Part shown: in pieces, positions 42,032-52,055 of the stretch
Position numbering within the stretch: the first letter of the stretch is position 1
How the letters are laid out: every line of letters begins with the position of its first letter
Assembly: GCA_009782515.1 (NCBI GenBank)
Contig: WRIY01000011.1
Coordinates: 1 to 64,000, forward strand
Source: Eubacteriaceae bacterium
Lineage (GTDB): Bacteria; Bacillota; Clostridia; Eubacteriales; Anaerofustaceae
Direction: 5' to 3'
DNA: 64,000 bases
Notes under the pieces: generated by a model
The model's database searches: none
Seen by the model: the letters and a program-made list of their open reading frames with translations, nothing else
What the model was told of the DNA's origin: nothing
Program-made: the position numbers and the translations under genes

Positions 42032-45000
42032 ATGACAGAATTCATATACTTTTCACATGCATCAGTTGATGAGTCATTTTTCGGCATTCTCGGCGCACAG
42101 ATGGAAACGCTGCACCCTGGCGCTTTTAAAGTGCACTATTTTGATGTAGCTGCTCTAAACAAGAGCCCTGAGCTATTCAGCCAAGCTATCAGCGCTGCGC
42201 AAAGCTGCGATTTGGTTATGGCTGATACCAGCGGCACATTTGTTTACTTTGACGGGTTCAAGACGCTTCTCGAAACCTTTGTAGGCAACAAAAAAATGTT
42301 CTTTAGATCGGGAATTGAAGGTGAAGCGGAAGAGCTTTTTGAGCAAATGGGAATATCATCGCAACAGTATTCTTCAATCTTGCGCTACATGAGAGCGGGC
42401 GGATTAGACAACTATATGTCAATGTCGCTATACATTGCCAACGAATTCTCAGGCGAAGGCTTTGAGACCCCTGAAGCTGTTTTCACAAAATGGCAGTGCC
42501 TATATAGCTCTAGTGGGCGCATTGAGGATGAAGAGCAATACCTTAAAAACATAAGGGCATCATCAAAGCCGAAAATCGGCGTAATAATCCATGAATCGCA
42601 GTTGATTCATAACGATATGCACATTGCTGAAGCAATATATGAGAATATCATCGAAGTTGGCGCTGAGCCTGTTGTGCTTATTACGAACACTCTTCCACCA
42701 GAGCATGAAGGCGTTCTAAGCTTTCAGGATGCCCTGCGCTATTACTTTATGGACAGCGGCAAGAGCGCAGTCGGCTGCATAATTAATACCATAGGGATGT
42801 CGCTCACTGTGCTTTCACAGCCAGGTGAAGGAAGCGGGGCTAGAGACGAAAGCGTTTTTGAAATCACAGGCATTCCTGTCCTTCAGGGGCTGCAGGCATA
42901 TTTTTCGTATGATACATGGCTTGATTCTCTTGCCGGCATCGACTCAATGGCGTTATGCAGCAGCGTGTACATGACAGAATTTGACGGCCAGCTTATAACA
43001 TTTCCAATCGCCACAAAGGAGAAAGAAGAAACGCCATATGGCACCCGCCTTGTAACTACGCCAATAAAAGAGCGCATGAACAAGATATGCACGCTGGCAC
43101 GCAATTGGGCATTGCTTGGCATGAAGGAAGCACAGGAAAAAAAGGTTGCTGTCATTTTGCACAATATACCCCCTCGAAATGACATGATTGGAAGCGCTTA
43201 TGGCTTAGACACGCCAGTTTCTGTTTTTAACATGGTTAGCTCACTTGAAGAGAGCGGCGTAATTACCGACTACAAGTTTGAAGATGGCAAAGATATTATT
43301 GATCGCATTATTAACGGGCTGTCAAACGATGAGCGATGGCTGTCTGAAGAGGAAATGCTGGAAAAGGCAGTTGCAACAGTCAGCGCCGAGCAATACCAAG
43401 GCTGGTTTGACGGGTTTGGCGAAAATGTGAAGCAAAAAATGGTTGAGGACTGGGGAGATCCTCCTGGGGAATTCATGGCCATTGGCGATGAAATTTTAGT
43501 GCCTGGAATTATTAACGGCAATGTTTTTATTGGGCTTCAGCCAACCAGGGCTCTTGCAGAAAAGGCAGAAGAAGCTTACCACAGCACAGATTTCGTTTGC
43601 CCCCACCAATATATTGCATACTACAAATGGATTGAGCATGTATTTAAGGCAGACGTGATAGTGCATGTTGGCACCCACGGCACGCTTGAGTGGCTCCCGG
43701 GCAAAGAGATAGGGCTTTCGGATCAATGCTATCCGGATTTGGCAATTGGCTGCATGCCTCATGTGTATGTTTACAATGTTTCTGTTACTGGAGAAGGCAT
43801 GCAGGCTAAGCGGCGCAGCTATGCTGCCCTCATAGGCCATATGGTGCCATCAATGGTTGACGGCGGCGTGTATGACGAGCTTGCTGAAATGGACGAACTG
43901 ATAACAGCATACTACCATGCAAGGCAGGCAGTGCCTAAAAACATGCCAGTGCTATATGAGCAGATATGGGAGCTTGCTGTTAAGCTGAACTTGCATATGG
44001 ACCTTAAGATTGAAGAAAGGCCCGATAATAATCCTGAAAGCATGAATGATTTTGTTGAAGCGCTTCATTTATGGATAAGTGAAATCAAAACTTCAGAAGT
44101 CCGCGACGGCTTGCATATTCTTGGGGAGGTACCTAAGCAAGAAAGGTTTTCCAACTTAATTAAGCTTATGGTTCGCATTCGAAATGGAGAGGTCCCATCT
44201 CTTCGCGAAGCGCTGTGCGAACGAGCAGGCCTTGACAGTGACGATCTAATCGACAATGGCAAAGACATAATGCCTGATGGCAGAACAAAGCGCATGCTTT
44301 TAGAAGATATTGACGAGCAAGGAAGAAGCATTTTTAATGAGCTAGCAAAAATCGATTTTGATCCGCTTTCATTTGCTGAGATAGCGCCTAGCGGAAAGCT
44401 ATATGAAGTTTTAAAGTATGCGTGCGAATTTATTGCCCCGAACCTTCGCAAAGTTGATAATGAGCTTGTAAGCTGGATTAAGGGGACAAATGGCGAGTTT
44501 ATATCTCCAGGGCCTTCTGGCAACCCCAGCAGAGGCAACGCTAATATCATGCCTACCGGCAGAAATTTTTATTCAATTGATCCAGGGGCAGTCCCATCAA
44601 GAACAGCATGGATTGTTGGCCAAGGCCTTGCGCAGCAAATGCTTGACAGAGAGCTTAAGAGCACCGGGCAATACCCTGAATCTGTTGCAATAGTCGTTTA
44701 TGCTGGCGACACTATGAAGACTTACGGTGAAGACCTTGCCGAGGTTCTTTACTTGCTGGGCATAAAGCCTGTCTGGCTTGGAAATACGAACAGGGTAATA
44801 GGCCTTGAAACCATACCGGTTGAAGAGCTTGGCAGGCCCAGGGTTGATGTAACGCTTAGGATAAGCGGTTTGTTCAGGGATACATTTCCAAACTTAATAG
44901 AGCGAATCGAAGACGCTGTGCTTCTTGCTGCAGGGCTGCAAGAACCGCATGAGATGAATTACGTGCGCAAGCATATTGACGAGGAAATGATGGAGATGCT

Positions 45001-45775
45001 TGCAAATGGCGAAGATCGCGAAAGCGCTTTTGAAAGGGCTTCTGCACGCATATTTGGCTGCCCTCCGGGCGGATATGGCGCTGGAGTCGATCTCTTAATA
45101 GAAAGCAAAAAATGGAATGAAAATGCTGACTTAGGCAATATTTATATACAATGGAGCGGCCATGCCTATGGAAGGAAAATCCATGGAGCAATGTACCAAG
45201 ACCAATTAAGGGTTCGTTTGAGCAAGACAACTGTTACGATTAAAAATGATCCTTCTATCGAAGGCGACATGCTCGACAGCGATGATTATTTCGTATACCA
45301 TGGTGGCCTGGTTGCAGCGGTAAGGACAACAAGCGGCAATGCGCCAGGTTCGTATGTGGGCAACACTGCAGACGTAAGCCATATATATTCACACGACATT
45401 AACGAGGAAACAGCTCGCATAATGCGCGCCAGAATTAATAACCCAAAATGGCTTAAAGGCCTAAAAGCCCACGGGTACAAAGGCGCTCAGGAAATATCAG
45501 CTATGGTTGACATTGTATTTGGCTGGGATGCAACGGCTGATGTTGTAGAAAATTGGATGAATGATGAAATAACGAAGAATTTCGTGCTCAACAAAGAGAC
45601 CCATGACTGGATAAATGAAGTCAATCCATGGGCAATGATAGCTATCACTGAAAGGCTGCTCGAAGCATACCAGCGGGGTATGTGGGATGCAAGCGAGGAA
45701 GTGCTACAGCAATTAAGGGATATCTACATTGATGCAGAAGGCTTGATGGATAGGGCTATTGAGCCAGCCAAGTAG
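42032..45775 (+). CDS. cobN: CobN/BchH-family metal chelatase large subunit
   Basis: 1,247 residues from the ATG preceded by AAGGAGAG; an in-frame ATG at 41960 has no such site. Large subunit of the cobalt/magnesium chelatase family that inserts a divalent metal into a tetrapyrrole. Recognisable stretches include VHVGTHGTLEWLPGKE, GNPSRGNANIMPTGRNFYSIDP, YAGDTMKTYGEDLAEVLYLLG, RVDVTLRISGLFRDTFPN and the C-terminal GWDATADVVENWM. Control by a cobalamin riboswitch supports cobalt and corrinoids. The AAA+ partners CobS/CobT or ChlI/ChlD are not in the window and must lie elsewhere. A hairpin terminator follows. Confidence 0.93.
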   Translation: MTEFIYFSHASVDESFFGILGAQMETLHPGAFKVHYFDVAALNKSPELFSQAISAAQSCDLVMADTSGTFVYFDGFKTLLETFVGNKKMFFRSGIEGEAEELFEQMGISSQQYSSILRYMRAGGLDNYMSMSLYIANEFSGEGFETPEAVFTKWQCLYSSSGRIEDEEQYLKNIRASSKPKIGVIIHESQLIHNDMHIAEAIYENIIEVGAEPVVLITNTLPPEHEGVLSFQDALRYYFMDSGKSAVGCIINTIGMSLTVLSQPGEGSGARDESVFEITGIPVLQGLQAYFSYDTWLDSLAGIDSMALCSSVYMTEFDGQLITFPIATKEKEETPYGTRLVTTPIKERMNKICTLARNWALLGMKEAQEKKVAVILHNIPPRNDMIGSAYGLDTPVSVFNMVSSLEESGVITDYKFEDGKDIIDRIINGLSNDERWLSEEEMLEKAVATVSAEQYQGWFDGFGENVKQKMVEDWGDPPGEFMAIGDEILVPGIINGNVFIGLQPTRALAEKAEEAYHSTDFVCPHQYIAYYKWIEHVFKADVIVHVGTHGTLEWLPGKEIGLSDQCYPDLAIGCMPHVYVYNVSVTGEGMQAKRRSYAALIGHMVPSMVDGGVYDELAEMDELITAYYHARQAVPKNMPVLYEQIWELAVKLNLHMDLKIEERPDNNPESMNDFVEALHLWISEIKTSEVRDGLHILGEVPKQERFSNLIKLMVRIRNGEVPSLREALCERAGLDSDDLIDNGKDIMPDGRTKRMLLEDIDEQGRSIFNELAKIDFDPLSFAEIAPSGKLYEVLKYACEFIAPNLRKVDNELVSWIKGTNGEFISPGPSGNPSRGNANIMPTGRNFYSIDPGAVPSRTAWIVGQGLAQQMLDRELKSTGQYPESVAIVVYAGDTMKTYGEDLAEVLYLLGIKPVWLGNTNRVIGLETIPVEELGRPRVDVTLRISGLFRDTFPNLIERIEDAVLLAAGLQEPHEMNYVRKHIDEEMMEMLANGEDRESAFERASARIFGCPPGGYGAGVDLLIESKKWNENADLGNIYIQWSGHAYGRKIHGAMYQDQLRVRLSKTTVTIKNDPSIEGDMLDSDDYFVYHGGLVAAVRTTSGNAPGSYVGNTADVSHIYSHDINEETARIMRARINNPKWLKGLKAHGYKGAQEISAMVDIVFGWDATADVVENWMNDEITKNFVLNKETHDWINEVNPWAMIAITERLLEAYQRGMWDASEEVLQQLRDIYIDAEGLMDRAIEPAK

Positions 45776-45793
45776 GCTTTCGCGCTTATGCGC

Positions 45794-45838
45794 TTTATTG
45801 GCAAGGGGTTTGCCTCATGCAAGCCCCTTTGCCAATAA
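45794..45838 (+). terminator. Hairpin after cobN
   Basis: TTTATTGGCAAGGGG with an added TTGC pairs with GCAAGCCCCTTTGCCAATAAA (small bulge) around a short loop, 18 nt beyond the stop. Long GC-containing stem flanked by A/T. Confidence 0.75.
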
Positions 45839-45993
45839 AAAGAATGGCCATTGCCGCTTTTGCGTTTTCCATGCATTTACACGGCATGCCTCTCTTCATG
45901 CAGCAATCGCTTGCAACCATGCCCTGCAATATTGCCTGTTTTGCCAATATTGCGCAGCATTTTTCAGCGTGTAAGTCGAAATGTGCAAGTCGA

Positions 45994-46022
45994 TTGTATT
46001 GTTTGCATAAGAATGCTATAAT
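45994..46022 (+). promoter_or_regulatory. Promoter of the second riboswitch transcript
   Basis: -35 TTGTAT (45994-45999), 17-nt spacer, -10 TATAAT (46017-46022), directly upstream of the riboswitch. Confidence 0.7.
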
Positions 46023-46040
46023 ACTAACAAATTGAATAAA

Positions 46041-46163
46041 CTGGTTTGGGCCGCTTTCAGGAGCGGCAAACATGGAATGGGGTGCAAATCCCCGCGAGTA
46101 GGTCACTGTGAAGCTTCAAAACACTTTTCGAATTGAAGATAAGCCAGATACATGCCAGACCGG
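46041..46163 (+). promoter_or_regulatory. Cobalamin riboswitch upstream of the ABC pair
   Basis: P1 is CTGGTTT (46041-46047) with AGACCGG (46157-46163). Core: GGGGTGCAAATCCCC, GTAGGTCACTGTGAAGC, and the B12 box AAGCCAGATACATGCC (46141-46156). The P1 3' strand can instead pair as CCGGTT (46160-46165) with AACCGG (46180-46185), a mutually exclusive hairpin that is the likely switch. A further hairpin, AATAGCG ... CGCTATT (about 46208-46246), covers a possible GTG start. Confidence 0.88.
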
Positions 46164-46232
46164 TTGCCGCGCCTGCCTTAACCGGGTTGTGAACATGTTT
46201 GAGCATTAATAGCGATCCGCTTAACTGCAGGC

Positions 46233-48113
46233 GTGAGGCGCTATTATTTTACGCCAAAAACATGGGGGCAATATAAATTGGAACAGCCAGGCAATATACC
46301 ACTCCGCTCTTTATGGGCCAGCATCATGCACTCTCTTTCAATATATTGGAATAAGCGCAAGTCGCTGCTTGCAATTTGCGCTGTTGCTGTAGCAATGAGA
46401 GTCATGCTGCCTTACATAGGCATTTTATTGCCCAAAATAGTTCTGGACCTGATCGAAGCAAAAGCTGATCCGCAGCAGTTTATTTTGACAGTAAGCTCAA
46501 TGGCGCTGCTCTTGGTTATTGTCAATTTTTTAAAAGCCTTTACTGACAGCGTTTTATACAATGGCATCGGCACTGTTGGCATCAATACTTTTCTTATCAT
46601 CCAGTTTAAAAAATGGATGGAAATGGATTATGAACTCATGGAAGACACTGAGTTTAAAAAGCTGCAAGCGAAAGCAGACAAAGGGCTTTTATTCAGCTAC
46701 GCTCCTGCAATGAACATTCCCCGCACGCTTACCGAGCTTCTGTCCAACCTAATTGGCTTTATTTTATATACATGGGTTATTGCAGCCATCCACCCGCTTA
46801 TCCTTGCTTTCCTGCTGCTTGCAGCAGCGGTTAATTGGCTGATGCTCCGGCGCGCGCGCGAATATATGAGCTCAACCAGAGACATTCGCAGCAGCCTGTA
46901 CAGAAAGCTTATGGCTATGAGCGATATTATGCGCGATCCGGGCGCTGCAAAAGATGTCAGGCTTTTCGGCGCTTCCACATGGCTCCGCGCAGTTTACAGA
47001 GAGCAATATGCTGCCTACTTAAAAGAAGAGCGCAAGCTGCTTGGCAAAAACATGCAGCAACAGCTAGTCGACGCCCTGATGATTCTGTTGCGCGATGGAG
47101 CATCCTATGCCTTTTTGGCCTGGCTGGTGCTTAATGGCCGTTTAGCCCTTGGCAGCTTTGTTTTTGTCTTTGCTGCTATTGGCTCCCTGGCAAGCTGAGT
47201 AGCAGGCATTCTGACTGCAGCAAGCGATCTGTATAGGGCCTGTATTGAAATGAGCGACATACGGGCAGCCCTTGACTACCCCGACCGAATGAATAATGGC
47301 CCGGGCATTCCTCTGCCAAATAGCAGCGAGCTGCCTCCGTCAATTGAATTTCGGAATGTAGCATATACATACCCAAATGCTGCAGCTCCAGCGCTCTCAT
47401 CGATTGATCTCAGCATCTGCGCAGGTGAGAGGATTGCTGTCGTTGGCGCAAATGGCGCAGGCAAAACGACTTTGATCAAGCTGCTATGCGGCTTGTACTC
47501 CCCGACTGAAGGCGAGGTGCTTCTCAATGGAAATCCAGTATGCGCGTATAACAGGGATGAGTACTACACCCTCTTCTCCGCAGTTTTTCAGGACATTCAT
47601 ATGCTTTCTGCCTCTATTGCCGAAAATATATCGCAAAAGCCCCTTGAGCTTACTGACAGGGAAAAAGTTAGCCGATGCCTGGAGCTTTCCGGGCTTATTG
47701 CCAAAACTGAAAGCCTGCCAGAGAAAGAGCGCACTTTGCTTGTTCGAGCAGTCCACTCCAGTGCTACAGAGCTTTCAGGCGGAGAGCGCCAGAAGCTTGC
47801 CATGGCACGGGCTTTATATAAGGACGCGCCTGTCATTATTTTGGATGAGCCTACAGCCGCTCTCGACCCAATCGCCGAAAATGAAGTGTACCAGCGCTAT
47901 GCAGAGCTTACAGAAGGCAAAACATCAATATATATTTCCCACCGCTTGGCTTCTACCCGTTTTTGCGATCGGATTTTGCTGCTAGATGGCTCTGTTATAG
48001 CCGAGGAAGGCACACATGATGAGCTAATGGCGCTAGGCGGGGTATATGCGAAAATGTTTGAAGTGCAGGCTAGCTATTACCAAGAACGCTATTTTGAGGA
48101 GGCTGCAGTATGA
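46233..48113 (+). pseudogene. Exporter-fold ABC transporter subunit 1, interrupted by an in-frame UGA
   Basis: Transmembrane domain plus nucleotide-binding domain of an MsbA/heterodimeric-type ABC protein, about 627 codons. Codons run in one frame from GTG 46233 (or the better-sited TTG at 46278 after GGGGG) to 48113 except for a single TGA at 47196-47198. Protein homology continues across it (GSLAS, stop, VAGILTAASDLYRA), the usual linker between membrane helices and ATPase. The ATPase part is complete: GANGAGKTT, LSGGERQKLAMARAL, ILDEPTAALDP, ISHRL. UGA is a normal stop elsewhere here, so this is a nonsense mutation, a sequencing error or programmed readthrough. Its partner follows; both stand behind a cobalamin riboswitch. 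Confidence 0.82.
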
Positions 48114-49956
48114 CACAAGGCCAGGAAAACTCTCTTTTGCGGAGTTTATTGAGCTTTTTGGCTACGGATACAAGCTGGCAACAAAAATAACCCCCTCTTT
48201 TCTGCCACTAATTCTTGCGCAAGCTTTTATCACAGCGGCCCAGCCGCTTTTAGTGCTGTTTTTTTCAGCGCGCATTCTAAATGAGCTAAGCGGAGAGAGA
48301 AATGCCCGGATGATCATTGCCTGCATTTCATTCGCTGTCGGGGCTGCCTTTTGCATGTCTTGCGCTAAAGCTGTGCTGGAACGCGAAGTTGAGTCTATTT
48401 CGAGTTGGGACCGGGCATACCATAAAATGCAGATGTTCTTGTCAGAGCGCTTTATTGAGATAGACTTTCCCCACGCTGAAGGCGGCAAAGTTAATGAAAT
48501 GCTGGCCCATATGGACAGTTTAAGCAGAAGCGGCAGCCAAGGCCTTATGAATGTCTACATGTTTTCAAGGCAAGGCGCAGAGCAGTTCTTTTCGCTGGCT
48601 CTTGCGCTGCTTATGCTGATCGGGCCTTTTAGTGCGGGCATAAGCATTGCTGGATGGCAAATCTGGTCGCTATGCGTTTTTTTCATATTCGGGATGCTGT
48701 TCATTTTGCGCTTGCAGCGGCGCTCTCTAGTGCTGCTTGAAAACAACACTGCAAACAGAATCAGGGGAAATACAGCAAAAGCTTACTATACCAGCTATCT
48801 AAAAGCTGAAAAAGCGGCAAAAGACATACGCCTGTATAGCCAAAGCGCTTCACTGCTCTCAATTTTCGAAAGCTGCTATGACATAAAAACATGGCTTCCG
48901 TTCTTTTTTCAAAGCGGCAGGGTAAATGGCTATATGCTGGGCCTGCTATCTGCCTTTGGCAGCTGCTTTTACCTTATGGCGGGATACAGCGCACTGGATG
49001 GATCAGCTTCCGTCGGCGGCATTGTCCAGAGCGTAGGGGCTGTAACAGCTTTCTCATCCGCTGCTGCATCACTGATTATGACTCTTGGGCAGCTTGTGAG
49101 CAATGCGGCCTTTTTGAAGCCGATGAAGGAGTATTGGTCTCTGCCTGATATCCTTGCCAAGGGAGCAAGGCAAGTCCCGCCCCAGGAAGCACATGAATAT
49201 ATCATTGAATTTAAGGATGTCTCCTTTTGCTACCCCGGTTCGAATGAGTACGCGCTAAGAAACCTGAGCATTAAATTCAACCCTGGCCAAAGGCTTGCCG
49301 TTGTTGGCCTTAACGGCAGCGGCAAAACAACAATGATCAAGCTGCTTTGCCGATTCTATGATCCTACTGAGGGCGAAATCCTTTTGGACGGGATCAATAT
49401 TAAAGAATATGACTATTGGCAGTATACTGCTTTGTTTTCTGTGGTATTTCAGGATTTCTACCTGTTTCCACTGCAGCTAGGCGCAAACGTTGCTTCAGGC
49501 AAAGAGTATGACAAAGGCAGGGCAGATGCTTGCCTGAGCAGCGCAGGTTTTTCTGAGCGAATGCGGACAATGACTGATGGACTAGACACTATGCTGTACC
49601 AGACATATGATGACAACGGCATTCAGGTTTCAGGGGGAGAGGCGCAAAAAATCGCCTTAGCAAGAGCGCTGTACAAAGATGCGCCCTTTGTTATTCTTGA
49701 CGAGCCTACTGCTGCCCTCGATCCAATCGCTGAATACGAAGTATATTCGGCCTTTGAGCAAACGATAGGCGGAAAAACGGCGGTATTTATCTCGCACCGC
49801 TTGTCCTCTTGCCGTTTTTGCCATGATATAGCTGTCTTTGATGGAGGCCAGATGATCCAAAAAGGCGGGCATGAAACTTTGCTGGCTGATGAGTCTGGCA
49901 TGTACCGCAAACTTTGGTACGCACAAGCGCAATATTACGTTGATCAAAAAGAGTAA
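48046..49956 (+). CDS. Exporter-fold ABC transporter subunit 2, probable frameshift at the start
   Basis: Membrane domain (about six helices from residue 40) and ATPase: GLNGSGKTTMIKLL, VSGGEAQKIALARAL, ILDEPTAALDPIAEYEVY, ISHRLSS. Forms a pair with the preceding gene. The open frame begins at 48046, 68 nt inside subunit 1, but a near-ideal start, GAGGAGG then ATG at 48110 overlapping the subunit 1 stop, is in a different frame and ends after 26 codons. One missing base just after 48112 would join it to RPGKLSFAEFIELFG. So the gene probably carries a recent frameshift, or uses a poor upstream start. Confidence 0.8.
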   Translation: MRKCLKCRLAITKNAILRRLQYDTRPGKLSFAEFIELFGYGYKLATKITPSFLPLILAQAFITAAQPLLVLFFSARILNELSGERNARMIIACISFAVGAAFCMSCAKAVLEREVESISSWDRAYHKMQMFLSERFIEIDFPHAEGGKVNEMLAHMDSLSRSGSQGLMNVYMFSRQGAEQFFSLALALLMLIGPFSAGISIAGWQIWSLCVFFIFGMLFILRLQRRSLVLLENNTANRIRGNTAKAYYTSYLKAEKAAKDIRLYSQSASLLSIFESCYDIKTWLPFFFQSGRVNGYMLGLLSAFGSCFYLMAGYSALDGSASVGGIVQSVGAVTAFSSAAASLIMTLGQLVSNAAFLKPMKEYWSLPDILAKGARQVPPQEAHEYIIEFKDVSFCYPGSNEYALRNLSIKFNPGQRLAVVGLNGSGKTTMIKLLCRFYDPTEGEILLDGINIKEYDYWQYTALFSVVFQDFYLFPLQLGANVASGKEYDKGRADACLSSAGFSERMRTMTDGLDTMLYQTYDDNGIQVSGGEAQKIALARALYKDAPFVILDEPTAALDPIAEYEVYSAFEQTIGGKTAVFISHRLSSCRFCHDIAVFDGGQMIQKGGHETLLADESGMYRKLWYAQAQYYVDQKE

Positions 49957-50068
49957 TCCCTAACATAAGCAAAAATTTTGATGCTAGTCTCACACGCCTA
50001 TGCTTCGCATTGGCTTTCTATTTGTGCTCCGTCTGCTGCGCTGCCGGTAAAGTGCGCTTTGTGTTATT

Positions 50069-50641
50069 TTACGTGGCAATATCATTGCGCAAGCCCTTTA
50101 ATCCCCTTGCGAGCATTGCAAAGACTCCGCAAGAAATGGCAAGCGCAAAGAAAATAGTCAAACCAGACTTTAACAATGTCATAAACTGTGCCAGGTATGG
50201 GAAAGCGCCAAGGTTGGGAAAAAACTTTATCGCTGCGATGATAAAAACGTTTTCCATCCAATCAGACAAGCATAGAATGCCGCCAAGGGCTAATATTACA
50301 TTTTGCATTTTTATGCCTATGTTTCTTTTGAGAACTGATATTGAGCAGGAAGCCATAAACAAGCTGTACTGCAGAGGAAAAATAAAGTCAAAGAGGATAG
50401 ACATCTTTACATAGCACTCCCTGCCCGCATTGCCATAGGACTGCAAAATATCGCTAAGCTCAGAAGCATAGAAAATGTTCATCTCGACATATGCATTCCC
50501 ATTTGAGTGGGCCAGAAAATAATTCATAACAGCTGTATTCATAAAAATGTATGTGCATAGAAAGACGATACCCATTGCAATTACAAAAGTTTTGTTCGTT
50601 GCCAAGCCTAATAAATCAGCTTCTTTTTTCGCTTGGTTCAT
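50069..50641 (-). CDS. Multi-pass membrane protein of unknown function
   Basis: 190 residues from the ATG at 50641, which has AAAGAGATGG upstream; the open frame extends 48 codons further without a good start. Four to five hydrophobic helices (FVIAMGIVFLCTYIFMNTAV, FIFPLQYSLFMASCSI, MQNVILALGGILCL, GLTIFFALAISCGVFAMLA). The motif CLSDWMENVFI lies between helices 3 and 4. I do not recognise the family. It stands alone between the ABC pair and URO-D gene 5. Confidence 0.6.
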   Translation of the reverse strand: MNQAKKEADLLGLATNKTFVIAMGIVFLCTYIFMNTAVMNYFLAHSNGNAYVEMNIFYASELSDILQSYGNAGRECYVKMSILFDFIFPLQYSLFMASCSISVLKRNIGIKMQNVILALGGILCLSDWMENVFIIAAIKFFPNLGAFPYLAQFMTLLKSGLTIFFALAISCGVFAMLARGLKGLRNDIAT

Positions 50642-50785
50642 AATTAGCCATCTCTTTTCTGAAATGCAGCCAGCATTTGCACTTGCTATTGCTAATGCCT
50701 GTTTTGGCAATGGGATCCTGTTTTCATCTAAGCCAGTCCATGCACTAACATCGCTTCTGCCAAGAACAAGTGCTGCCTCCGGCAT

Positions 50786-51050
50786 TTAGCTATTCTTTTT
50801 TCCAACATTAAATCGCTTTAAAATACCCTTATAAAAACATTTTGCCCTTAGCGCTTTTCGTTTTCATTAAGCATGATGCCTTAGGCGCTTAATACTGGCG
50901 GTGCATAGAATGCACACTGCGCCATTTGTATAAATGGCACAATGTGCAAACTCATTTTTTTATTTGCTTGAAAGGCCACTTCCAGCGCTTGCATGAAAAA
51001 CTGTGCGCTGCTTATACCTTCAGCCGTGAAGGGCTGGAGAGCTTTGTGCC
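50786..51050. other. Intergenic region with two adjacent hairpins
   Basis: GTGCAT-AGA-ATGCAC (50901-50915) and GCCATTT-GTAT-AAATGGC (50921-50938) lie about 110-150 nt beyond the URO-D gene 5 stop, without T-runs. They may end or protect that transcript. No gene seen. Confidence 0.35.
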
Positions 51051-52055
51051 TTATTGATAATACTTGAATTTGTTCTTTTCGTACTCGTCTGTAATCCACC
51101 CTTGGCGCTTTTGCTGCTCTTCGCGATTGACTCCGTCACCCATGATATAGCCGCCAAACATATAGCCGCCTCCGGGAGCCAGCTCGTCCATCACCTTTCG
51201 GACATGGGCGCGTATTTCTTCCTCTGTTGTCTCAGGCCAAGAAACAAACCCGTTTCCATCCAGGCCTCCGGATATAACCATCTTGTTGCCGAACTGTTTC
51301 TTAACGCCAACGAGATCATTGCACTCCTGGGCAGGATTCCAAGCATTAAACCCCATATCTACAATATGCGGGACAAAAAGGTCAAACTTGCCGCAGTTGT
51401 GGTGTGAAGCAAGCATTCCAGCCTCTTTATACGGCTTTACATCACGGCGCCATATCGGTTCAAAGATATCTTCAAACACTTCTAAAGATACAAACGGAGC
51501 GCGCTCGTGGGCAATGTCATCACCCATCATATAGATGTCTGCTTTCCCATAATAATCAAGGAATTTTCCTGCAAGCTCATTATTTAGGTCAGCTATAAAG
51601 TTCAAAAGCTCCTTTGTTTCTTCAGGCTCCTCAATGCACGCTACCAAGCCGTTGTTGAACCCCATAAATGCTATTAGCATCATGAAATATCCGTTTCCGA
51701 CTGTAGCGCCGCCCATAGCTGGCATATCAGGATTGGCGTTGTCAAGAACCTTTTTTGCTTGCCCCGCATAATCATACTCGTCTAATATCTTAGGCCTTTT
51801 TATTACATCGCGCCATTTTCGAATGTCATCCAAAATAAAATGGTCAGGCTTCGGCAATGCGCCGTTATTGGCATGAGCGCTGACAACATATGGCACGCCG
51901 AATAGGTCGACAAAATCCTCGGGAGCGCCTGGCCCAGGAGCTATCCCGTCAAACCCGAAACGGTTCATCCCCATTACAAACCCGCCTGGGACCCATTCAG
52001 GGACTTCGCCGCGCATGCATTTCATATAGTTCTCAGCATCTGTTAAATGTGCCAT
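51051..52055 (-). CDS. URO-D/MtaA-superfamily protein 5
   Basis: 334 residues. DAENYMKCMRGEVPEWVPGG, LPKPDHFILDDIRKWRDVIK, FMGFNNGLVACIEEPEET, MGDDIAHERAPFVSLEVFED and HNCG (219-222), then WNPAQECNDLVGVKKQFG. It is most like copy 1 (both have DDIAHER). The C-terminal loop GGGYMFGGYIMGDG has no Cys. A GGAGG-like site precedes the start. It stands apart from the carriers, beside the MerR/GPP34 pair. Likely methyl transfer or decarboxylation of an unknown small molecule. Confidence 0.85.
   Translation of the reverse strand: MAHLTDAENYMKCMRGEVPEWVPGGFVMGMNRFGFDGIAPGPGAPEDFVDLFGVPYVVSAHANNGALPKPDHFILDDIRKWRDVIKRPKILDEYDYAGQAKKVLDNANPDMPAMGGATVGNGYFMMLIAFMGFNNGLVACIEEPEETKELLNFIADLNNELAGKFLDYYGKADIYMMGDDIAHERAPFVSLEVFEDIFEPIWRRDVKPYKEAGMLASHHNCGKFDLFVPHIVDMGFNAWNPAQECNDLVGVKKQFGNKMVISGGLDGNGFVSWPETTEEEIRAHVRKVMDELAPGGGYMFGGYIMGDGVNREEQQKRQGWITDEYEKNKFKYYQ

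Noticed and set aside
47196-47198. UGA recoded as Trp or selenocysteine
   Set aside because: Other genes in the window end in UGA, ruling out general recoding, and no SECIS-like hairpin was evident right after it. An ABC linker has no known Sec.
47250-48113. Separate ATPase gene starting at ATG 47250
   Set aside because: The frame and homology continue upstream to the TGA and beyond, so this is the second half of one ABC gene.
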